Source of the DNA: Evernia prunastri
Lineage: Eukaryota > Ascomycota > Lecanoromycetes > Lecanorales > Parmeliaceae
Length of the DNA: 64,000 nucleotides
Direction: 5' to 3'
Assembly (NCBI GenBank): GCA_003184365.1
Contig: NKYR01000038.1
Location: 248,001-312,000, forward strand
Positions within the stretch are counted from its first letter, which is position 1; each line of letters starts with the position of its first letter. The position numbers were made by a program, and so were the translations under genes. A model generated the notes under the pieces. That model was not told the DNA's origin. It saw only the letters and a program-made list of their open reading frames with translations, and did no database searches. Shown piece after piece: positions 56,138 to 64,000 of the stretch.

Positions 56138-57533
56138 TCGAAAAAGCGAAATCTGGCCGAGCAAGTATTCGCCCTGTTACGGAGGCAGGATGACTGGGTT
56201 AGCGTAAGTCATTTCATGGCTATGTCGTATCTCGTGCTCTGACTAAGGGGGTTAGCAAATGAGAGCTTTGCTCTCGAATGCGCTGTGATTCGACTTTACA
56301 GGACGTCGCGGCAGCCGCAAAATTTCAGATAGACACACTCAAAAACGATTCGGAGAAAACTGACTCGAAGGCCTCCCGCGCGACCACTCAGATCGCACTT
56401 TACTCAGGGCAATCCAGCTTGCTTTTTTCGCCCACCTCCGGCGTCACTCTTCCGGCTGAGGGACCCGTGCATCATACCATGCCGAAGGAGCATTTTCACT
56501 ACAGCAATCGTCATATTTGGATGAGCGTCTACGGCATGTGCTCTTGTTCCCATCAGATTTGCAGCCTTTGCTGATGAGAATGTTACATGATTTTGGTCAA
56601 CAAAGTGGCCTGGCTAAGCATATGAGGTTCATTCCAGAACCATGATGGCCAGCACACGGAAACGAGGTCGACGGCAGGAGTTCGCTGAAAGCCAAATACC
56701 TGCCATCAATGAGAAAGAGGAGTAAGAAGCTATGCGTACGTATATAGACTACCTACATAGAGTGTATCGAGCGCAAGGCACAGCAGTGACGAATAAACAA
56801 ATCTCTACCAGCAACAACCCGTGAACTTTGCTCCAACTTAGACCAAAGACGCAAAGGTGGTTAAAAGCGTACCAAAACGGCAAAATCATATTCGCTGAAA
56901 TCAGTATAATTCCATTTAGTACACATGTGTGACCGTCAGCAACGCCACCAACAACTAATCCTGGAAGTGCTTCTGACAGCCAGCTGGGGGTTGGTCAAAG
57001 TGATTCTGACGGCCTGCTAGGGACCGGCATTGCCATAAGGGTCGAGATCTGGAGACCCGTCGGATTGGCAATTCCCGAGGGCCGTTTCTGCCTTGTGTGG
57101 TGCCAGTCAAGAAATTCGACCTAGAGAGCCAGTTTGGAGGCAGATAAGGAGAATGATTGTAGCGGAGGCGGACCGTAGGCATGCAGGGGACCATTCGGAG
57201 AATGTACCTGTCAAAATTGTTGGTTCCTCACTCAGAGGTCGTGACCAGAATTTTCCCGAAACAAGGCAATTTCGAGCAGGAATTGGCTCATTCTTTATGC
57301 TGTATGTTGAATGGAGGTAAAGATAGTTCGAAAGCACTGCTCTGTCGCTAGTTGTAGGTGCAGCCGCACGTTTTTGGAAGTTGAGATGCTCGACAGAGAC
57401 TGATTGGGTCGTCACAAACTACTGTCACCGCATAACAGATTGGCACGGAGTCTTAGCGACAACGAAATTAGTCTAATGTGGTTGATGGGCCTGAGTGTTA
57501 TGGTATCCACTAAGTCGAGACGCCTATAGATGG
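56138..57533. other. No recognisable gene
   Basis: The first 50 bases still read as the SNF2 C-terminus (NLAEQVFALLRRQDDWVS). The rest holds only motif-less frames. Confidence 0.4.
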
Positions 57534-58591
57534 TTACGTATCTTGGCTTGCAATAGCTTTCCGGAGGAGTGGTGCCACTTGCTTACGGCTTTTGCTCACA
57601 TCTTTCTGTAGCCACACTTTTCTCCACTGTTGACCTGGCTTGTCCTGGGTCGGAATACCTTCGATATTGAGATGCTCTAATTGGAGTTCAGAAGTACCTT
57701 CCTCTTCAAATTTGATCGCCAAAGATGAGGCAGACGGCCGAGCTTGAACCAGGAGCTCCCTCTTAAAATTTCCCTCTGAAGATGTGGATTTTGTCATGAT
57801 AGCAAACACGGATATGTCGTGGTCGTCCATGAATTGTGACAGTCGGTCTTCAAATGATGACACCTTCTCTTCATTCGCCTTCTGAACCAAGAACCCCAAG
57901 GGTCTCACCACGGAACTGATGCCCAGTTTTACACCATCCTCTATCCAGCCTTTGTAATCCTTGATCAAGATCTCCATGAGGCTAAGCCTACTGATATCCC
58001 TCTTCACTTCGTCAACTTCCTTGTAGTAATGATCTCGATTCCAGGTTCTTGCTTCTTTAGGCGATAGTAGAATTTTGCTTCAAGGTAGTCTACCGAGTCC
58101 CGATCGACCTGCTCCACTTTACCAGGCGCTTTCAGATTGGCTGTGTCCACCAGTATACTAGCAAGAGCTAATTTAGCGACTTGCGCATCCCAACCCTGAG
58201 CCACTGTACTATCATTTACCGCGCCTTCTCCTTGTCCATGAGCGGCACCGGTTGACAGTGAGGAGCTCGATATGCTGTCCCATGCAGGCCGGCACCAGCG
58301 GGCGACAAGGCTAGTGCAAGAGCCGCATTTCTCGATCACCCGTGGTTCGGGCTCTGTGTCTTGGGACACTGCGTTCTCCTCCTCATGGTGGTCTATCACC
58401 CCGTGAACTTTTGAAGAGTATCTGTCACCCTGAACTCCCTGCAACTTATTGTGATCCACCAGTATCCACCGCGCACTCTTGAGTGGTTTTGCATGATTTG
58501 GCAAATCATCAAGGGTAATCAAACGATCAACTGCAATATTTGCATGTGCACAGACAACAGAATCTACAGCCACCCTCGTAGTATTGATCAA
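57534..58591 (-). pseudogene. Exopolyphosphatase (PPX1-like, DHH/DHHA2), 5' truncated and frameshifted
   Basis: Cleaves terminal phosphate from inorganic polyphosphate in the intact family. The minus-strand frame 58591-58004 reads HANIAVDRLITLDDLPNHAK, ARWILVDHNKLQG, then VHGVIDHHEEEN (DHH motif) and RVIEKCGSCTSLVARWC. The N-terminal strand with the first Asp motif is missing. At about 58070 the frame shifts by one base in an A run (AGCAAAATTC): the family sequence ILLSPKEARTWNRD continues in the other frame. This leads to the C-terminal DHHA2 part (KRDISRLSLMEILIKDYKGW, LGISSVVRPLGFLV) ending at 57534. Confidence 0.88.
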
Positions 58592-58639
58592 GCCGAAGAA
58601 ATTGACTTCCGCTTGTGTCCTGATCTAGCTATCTCATAG

Positions 58640-58770
58640 CTCTTCAAAATGTCTGCTGTACTCTGCATTGTTGACCACCACATCGACACAGCCGGACTTT
58701 TCAAGTGCGGTTGCAAAGACTGATTAGCTGTCGCTGAGCTCTGTGATGGTGAGCTTGATGGCGTTGTAAT
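58640..58770 (-). pseudogene. Short-chain dehydrogenase remnant
   Basis: The minus strand reads FATALEKSGCVDVVVNNAEY then SRHFEEL, matching the 'G.vDvvvNNAGys' block of SDR enzymes. A stop interrupts it on the N-terminal side. Only about 40 codons survive, next to the truncated 5' end of the exopolyphosphatase copy. Confidence 0.6.
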
Positions 58771-59658
58771 TCTTTAGGGTAGTGTGTTCGAAGGAGGGGA
58801 TCCTTGGTCTGCGCGCTGTGGCGACTGCACTATCGCCGGTGTCAACTTCTTGCACAAGATGTTATGAAGAAGACACACGTGTCTTCATTTACCGCCCTTT
58901 CCGGTGCAGCTTAATCACAAAATGTCGAACAAAAAATCTATTCTCCCAGAACTCATGTCCCCAAAGCTTCATGTGGGTCCTGGGCGTGTTGGACTAATGC
59001 GGTCTTCCCGAGGGGCGTTCCTAAGCGGGAGCTCCCGGGATTAACCGAGTGTTGCTTTACAAGAAGTCTAGACTAAAAATAGCTGGCAGTAAGCGATTGA
59101 GATCGTCATTGCCAGTCTTTCTGAGATTTCCAACGTCAAAGCTCTGGCAAGTTTTTGAGACTGGTCTCACCTTTTGAATCGATCACAACAATGGAGCATT
59201 TCGTGAGCTCAGACACCTAGGCGTCCTCCACTGACCAGTCATCAGATATGACTGGATCAGCTTCCATCTGCAAGGGAGAATTATTGAATATACTGAGGTA
59301 ATGGTATCATCCTGCAGTCGCAGGTTCCCCCGGAATATATTCAGACAGCCTTTGACGCTCGTTGACTTGGAAAATGAAGAGAATTGGGTGAATTAGAGCT
59401 TAGCTCGTTTCCGGGCTGGCTCCGTAGTGACATTTAGGCAATCACCCGGATACGCTTCTCCAACTCCTTGCATCAACGGCTACCTGCATTGCATTGTACT
59501 GCGAAGCGAATCTGATAGCTCGACGCTTTCCCACTATGCTTGAACACAGGAGACCCACTACGCCTTCCGAATACTGGGGAGACGGAGTTCGAGCGGTCTG
59601 TGTCTCAAACCAGAGTCTCCTACCAAGTCCATCGGCTCAGACATTCACACCATTAAAG
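58771..59658. other. No recognisable gene; probable promoter of next gene
   Basis: Motif-less frames only. An in-frame ATG at 59536 could extend the following gene by 41 codons. Confidence 0.4.
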
Positions 59659-60730
59659 ATGGCTAGCAGCCTCCTTGAATTTCTGATCTTATGTCACAGA
59701 GGACAAGAGGTGGAACCGTGGACAGTGTTCAATATCACACCGGAAGAGGTCCATACTGTATGGTTGATGCTGGAAAGACACGGATCGCTTTATGACTACG
59801 TGCTCGGCAAACTCCGGTCAGTGAACAAGTCCTCCTTAGCGTCGCAGAAGCATGGCACTGATGAGAATCGTTGTGAGCACCAGATTCGACTGGTCTCCAC
59901 ATACTTCCCGGTTCACCGTCAGGATGCCAACATCCACGCACGATATATTCACGGAGCTTCTTGTTCAGGAGATTGGATCGCAGCTGAAAATCGTTGCTCG
60001 TGGGGACACGGATATTGCTACCGTTCTTGATCTGGTCAGATCAGAGTCTACCTCGGATGTCTATCTCTACGGACACGAAGCCATTGACGAACGTTATCCC
60101 AAGCACACACCAGACGCCTCCTTTGCACACGCCAGTTCTCAATATCCCTCCCTCGTGATCGAGACGTCGTATTCACAGCGCCAGAAAGACTTGACGAAGC
60201 TGGCTGATGAATATATATCCGGTTCGGACGGAAACATCGCCATGATCCTTGGGCTCGATATTGAATATGGCGTTGAGTCGAAGAAGGCGTCGCTTTCCAT
60301 CTGGCGACCTCGGTTAGTGCCGGATCCGGAGAAGGAAGAAGGCGTTCTTTTGGAGACGTTTAGCGTTCGAGAAGCGGATGTAATGGCTTCCCTGCTTGCT
60401 CATCATTAATCGATATCTGCATTAGTTCAATGCTGATGGTCTTGCTTTTGGCAGGTATTTCGTGACGACGACGGAGCTACCGTTTCAGGGCAAGGATTAT
60501 CCCTCCGGCTCAGTGATTTTGCGCCAGAAACTTGCTTCGCCGATATACCTCAACAAATGCAGAGTACGACTGTCGTTCAGATCACATGGGCGCAACTCTG
60601 TTCTTTCCTACATGATGCCGAGACCAGACACGATATTAAACGCACGCAACAAGGCATACAGTCTGACCTTCCACCCAACTGCCGGAAGATGCATCGGCAA
60701 ATCGCAAGCGTAAAGCAGCGCTCACTCTAG
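59659..60730 (+). CDS. Conserved ascomycete protein of unknown function, three exons
   Basis: Exons 59659-59816, 59884-60379, 60455-60730 (introns GTCAGT to CACCAG, phase 2; GTAATG to TTTGGCAG, phase 0) give 309 aa. The splices restore family sequence: YDYVLGKLR|FDWSPHTSRFTVRMPTSTHD and SVREAD|VFRDDDGATVSGQGLSLRLS. Other conserved parts are PDASFAHASSQYPSLVIETS, YSQRQKDLTKLADEYISGSD, NIAMILGLDIEYG and LSIWRPR. The alternating hydrophobic/acidic core with ID.SY...K.L..LA..YI resembles a restriction-endonuclease-like fold, which is speculation. It appears intact. An ATG at 59536 is an alternative start (350 aa). Confidence 0.82.
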
Positions 60731-60999
60731 AGCTCAAATGAGGCGAGACTAGGGTACACTTTTCATGGCAGCGGCCCCTGTAGCTGGTTGAGGAAGGAAT
60801 TTGTCCATGTCGAAGTCCGAATTCTTAAGCATATTATGCAGCATAGCTCCTGAGCCGTAGAGCGCAGTGATGCTAAGTGGATCATATAAACTACTGTCAA
60901 ATGGAAACCTGGCCTTGATTGCGCAGTCCGGACGGCAATTCTGTTCAATCCAATTATGGAGTCGAGTTGAGCCCGCTTGGCATAGACTCTCTGTATTTG

Positions 61000-61140
61000 C
61001 CCGAGGCTTGGTAAAAGTATTCGTGGCCACGCTAATTTATTTACCCGTGTTCCCCCACCAAAATTTGTATGAGAATCAACCAAATATGGGCGGAGCAACT
61101 AATTTTGCGTGGCCACCTTTCTTTTTACCGACCCTCGGGC
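61000..61140. mobile_element. MITE-like element with terminal inverted repeats
   Basis: Left end GCCCGAGGCTTGGTAAAAG and the reverse complement of the right end, GCCCGAGGGTCGGTAAAAAG, match over about 40-50 bp. Both arms contain GTGGCCACGC. The whole is about 141 bp with no coding capacity. A degenerate relative lies at 31755-31935. A Tc1/mariner-like transposase remnant begins 1 kb away, but I cannot show that they belong together. Confidence 0.7.
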
Positions 61141-61214
61141 CAGGCCTGGAAGAGCGCTTTTTGATTAGCGCCCGAGTAGCGTCCTTAGTACTCCCGAACG
61201 CCTTCATCAAAAAA

Positions 61215-62040
61215 TTAGATGAGGCCTTTTTGCAACTTCATATACTCAATTCCTTCGACCCACAATTTCTTCATAATTTCATAAATTACAGAGCTTGGTT
61301 TACGCTTTCTAACGATGTAAAAATCATTGAGTTCGGTGTCTTGGTTTTTCGCGAGCAGAGCGATTCGTTTTTCCGTACCCTCATTGATCAGATCGGGTTT
61401 CGTGATGATTCCTACCGTCCTCTCGCCCGCTTGATCAAAGCGCTGTGATTTCTGGATGATGCCTTGATTGGCGATGTCGTTGCTGGCCTGGGCAACGGCA
61501 AGAATAATCGTTCGGGGACTCGCCAAGTACGAATCAACAAGATCCTGAACGATTTGGACATCATCTTCGGTTTGCTCTTCGTTCGGGACCGAGATCAGAC
61601 CTGGCAGATCGACGATGGCTACGTGCAGGCCCACTGGACCAGTGAATTCGATCCGAAAGACATCTTGCGCAAATGCAGGACCCTGCCCCACGCCATCAAA
61701 ACCCCTGATATCCATCAACATACCGACTTCTGCGATGGCAACCGGAAGATCGTCAAATCCATCTAGGCGGCGAGTGTAGTGTTGAAGCTCCGAGGGGGAA
61801 GATCCTGTCCAAGATGATGCAGGCAGGATCGTTGCGTCAATGACCCGCTCCCCGTCCGAATGCCGGATGATGATCTTAGTTGCGAATTTGGTACACACAC
61901 CATCCTGTGGAGGGAAAGGGAGACCTTTGATGCCCTCCAAGACCGAGCTTTTACCAGCAGACTGGTCGCCACACACACTACGAGCTGAGGAAGGTCAATA
62001 AGAGTGTGATGGAACGAACAGAATGTATTGCTCACTCTCC
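61215..62040 (-). pseudogene. Dynamin-like GTPase, truncated and frameshifted
   Basis: Dynamin-family GTPases remodel membranes; this copy has only the GTPase domain. G1 is GDQSAGKSS, G2 region CTKFATKI, G3 DLPG, G4 TKPD, followed by YIVRKRKPS. The frame stops at 61215 (LQKGLI), so the middle and effector regions of a roughly 700-aa protein are absent. Upstream, LPQLVV is joined to CGDQSAGKS only after removing two bases from a GTGTGTG run near 61973, so the start is frameshifted. The region is probably non-functional. Confidence 0.85.
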
Positions 62041-62113
62041 AAAAACACCATAGTAGGATTGAAGCCGTATATATCTCGCTTAGCCATTTTCATGGTGTTT
62101 CGGCCCACCCACC

Positions 62114-62640
62114 ATGAGCAACATCACGATTAATCCAGGTAATAGTCTTCCGCCTTCCATACGCTCACGAATCGTCCGCTACCTCCTTCTTCATTGGAGG
62201 CCTGATGCGATCGCCCACGAGGTCCATTGTGGTACGAGTACCGTCTACTATACTCAGGCTAATCTCTTCATGTATGGCTCTCCCTTTCGCCCTCAATTCC
62301 GGCCAAAAGGAATGCCCCGCAAGCTACACAAGGCCGCAGAAGAGTCTCTTACCAAATACCTTGAAGACCAGCCGTGGGCCCTACAGAAAGAGATGGTCTG
62401 GTTCCTATAGGAAGAGTGGGGCATATATGTACATCAATCCACCATTTCGAGAACCCTCAAACGGCTACAGCTGAGTAGGAAGGACGGTCAAAGAGTCGGA
62501 CATCGTCGGAATGAAGAGCTTCGTCTGCAGGTTTCAGACGATGATCAATGAATTGTTGGTGCGAAAACACAAGTGCATGAGGTAGGGTTCCATCCACGAA
62601 AAATTTAATATCCAACCAGGGTGTTGTGCAAAAATGGTGC
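62114..62640 (+). mobile_element. Tc1/mariner-like transposase remnant
   Basis: N-terminal helix-turn-helix part of an IS630/Tc1-type transposase: SIRSRIVRYLLLHWRPDAIA, STVYYTQANLFMYGSPFRPQ, KGMPRKLHKAAEESLTKYL. A stop (TAG, family Trp) follows MVWFL, then EEWGIYVHQSTISRTLKRLQ LSRK and RNEELRLQ. The DDE catalytic region is missing or unreadable after about 62550. TGG to TAG is a G-to-A change consistent with RIP. Confidence 0.85.
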
Positions 62641-62763
62641 TTAGGTGTGCCAGAAATGGTTCTTTGGAATCCTATCGCTCCGCCAGGTTTTCGCACGTCA
62701 GAAATGATTACAAAACAGCCCAGAGCGCAGAAAGAAAGAGCGGATTTGGACCTCGTTCAAACA

Positions 62764-63513
62764 TGGCCTCGACAAGCAGGAAAATAGTACCATGGCCAGC
62801 GCGGAGAGAGAATGTCATGTTCAGCAAACGACGTCGCAGCTTATTCAAGAAGGCCAACGAGCTAGCAGTGAAGACAAATACAGAGCTGTATGTCGTGATG
62901 CGCAGGCGAGGGCGGTACTTCACCTACAAGTCTACAGACCGGCAAGGGTGGCCGCCCAATGAACACGATGTGGTTTGGTCTCCTCCCCGAACGATGTATA
63001 TTGTATCTAAGCAGCGAGGTCCAGGAAACGAACTACCCACTCACAGAGCGCCAAGATCCGTCGAGCTTCCGCAACATCCGTTGCCCCCGACGCAATGCAC
63101 AACAGTCCAAGTCTCCCAACACCTATCACGAGACCTTGGGAGAAGGGAGCAATGCCGAGCGAAATCAACCTCCGAGCCCACGTATTGACGAGTCCTCCAA
63201 CCCAGATCTCGAAGCAATGGCACTCCTTCGTGCTTTCAAGAGTGGCGATATTGGTCCCAAGGATGGAGCAAGCCATGAGCTCGGGCGCTCAGGCTGGTCT
63301 GCTGATATCGAAGGGGATTGCCAGCTCTACGAACAGCATAATACCTCTGCAGGATTTGGGCGGAAGACTTGCAATTTGGTTACCGAGGGCTACATGGATG
63401 ATGGGCAAGAGAAGAATTGCTTAGACATGTCGTCGGCTCCAAATTCAGGGCGGCGAAAGGTGATCATCCCCAATGTTCCGGAGTTCAGCAAGCTCCTAGA
63501 ACAATGTACATAA
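62764..63513 (+). CDS. Fungal MADS-box protein, model uncertain
   Basis: From the ATG at 62764, RRENVMFSKRRRSLFKKANE, LAVKTNTELYVVMRRRGRYF, then TYKSTDRQGWPPNEHD. This is the SRF-type MADS DNA-binding domain in a diverged form common in fungi; it binds DNA as a dimer. The first frame runs to a stop at 63188. A second frame is open to 63513 (NPDLEAMALLRAFKSGDIGP ...VIIPNVPEFSKLLEQC) and looks coding. A short intron or a frameshift near 62970-63010 must link them; I could not fix the splice sites (the in-frame possibility is only 34 nt). Target genes unknown. Confidence 0.65.
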
Positions 63514-63646
63514 CCAATGAAGATCTCAGTCAATCTTGAAACTTGTCACCATGGAGTGATGTTGACAGCCCCCGAATAAGCATGGATCTCGTACACTAGC
63601 GCTGAAGCTTTCCCGCGCACCAGCTGAAGGTGGCGCTGCCGCAGTG

Positions 63647-64000
63647 ATGGACGTAACTCAAATCTACGCAGTCGTGGCCGGGAGCCTGTTTGCCGCTTTG
63701 ACCACAATCAACTTTTGTATTCATCTGGGGACAATATTACAAACCTGCACGGTCTGGATTCTGCGGCATATTGTATACCCCTTCTTCCTGCGACGCCACC
63801 GTCTGATTGGGCCGTGGTCTCGCAGAGGTCTTATCCTCCGCTCTATTTACCTACTCACCAATATTTTCTGCAGCTCCTATCGGACACAATCGATAGTGGA
63901 GGCAGGCAATCGCACTGGCATCCTGTCACTGATCAATCTAATGCCTGTATTCTTCGGCCCGCACCTCGACTTTTTAGCTGGACTTATGGGCGTCTCCTTG
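63647..64000 (+). CDS. Ferric reductase-like membrane protein, partial at window end
   Basis: The ATG at 63647 opens a frame to the last base (118 codons): MDVTQIYAVVAGSLFAALTT, then RRHRLIGPWSRRGLILRSIY and AGNRTGILSLINLMPVFFGP HLDFLAGLMGVSL. Hydrophobic helices and the 'R.GtLsLiNliPlf..phL..la..lGvs' block are those of the fungal ferric-chelate reductase/NADPH oxidase (FRE) family, which reduces iron or copper at the plasma membrane before uptake. The heme-binding His region and FAD/NADPH domains lie beyond the window. Confidence 0.8.
   Translation, partial: MDVTQIYAVVAGSLFAALTTINFCIHLGTILQTCTVWILRHIVYPFFLRRHRLIGPWSRRGLILRSIYLLTNIFCSSYRTQSIVEAGNRTGILSLINLMPVFFGPHLDFLAGLMGVSL

Noticed and set aside
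60763..61098. Minus-strand frame reading VNKLAWPRILLPS, similar to one at 31.8 kb
   Set aside because: The similarity is due to the shared MITE-like repeat, not a protein family.
62457..62696. Minus-strand frame across the transposase remnant
   Set aside because: Antisense to readable transposase sequence and without its own family match.

Overview
The window looks like nuclear DNA of a filamentous ascomycete (Pezizomycotina). Genes are split by short introns (mostly 45-75 nt, GT-AG). The gene families are typical of that group: an F-box protein, an S28 peptidase, a GH64 glucanase, an antigenic thaumatin-like protein and a fungal MADS protein. There are also AT-rich blocks and nonsense codons of the kind left by repeat-induced point mutation (RIP). 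I cannot name a species.

Region 1 (about 0.3-22.5 kb) is ordinary, dense and mostly intact. In order: F-box protein (-), coiled-coil protein (+), S28 serine peptidase (-), tRNA-Gly(GCC) (+), mitochondrial uS8 (+), a disordered Pro/Ser/Lys-rich protein (-), a conserved three-exon fungal protein (-), a seven-exon DDX60/Ski2-like helicase of about 1839 aa (+), a conserved small fungal protein (-), and a Gln-rich protein with a duplicated last exon (+).

Region 2 (about 22.5-36.4 kb) is repeat-rich and decayed. It has two 14-bp minisatellite arrays, each ending at a single N, and AT-rich RIP-like blocks. A 771-bp block is present twice at near identity, and one solo LTR carries a 5-bp target duplication. 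Around these lie broken genes whose stop codons are mostly C-to-T or G-to-A changes: a DUF7924-type protein, a casein kinase I, a conserved fungal protein and a repeat-containing surface protein. An amino-acid permease and a P450 survive only as 3' parts. A gluconokinase gene here looks intact.

Region 3 (about 37-64 kb) mixes intact genes with truncated gene pieces. Intact genes: thaumatin-like protein, DUF7730-like protein, GH64 glucanase, a three-exon conserved fungal protein, probably the MADS-box protein, and the start of a ferric reductase-like membrane protein at the right edge. Broken or partial genes: YTH/RRM, macrodomain, SNF2 helicase, exopolyphosphatase, dynamin-like GTPase and Tc1/mariner-like transposase. 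Low-copy duplicated segments at 39, 48, 50, 52 and 53 kb suggest repeated rearrangement.

The clearest biological items are the fungal DDX60-like helicase with a GC-AG intron, the alternative duplicated terminal exons at 22.4-22.5 kb, and the dense set of truncated or RIP-like gene remnants from 24 to 63 kb. I see no convincing new multi-gene system.
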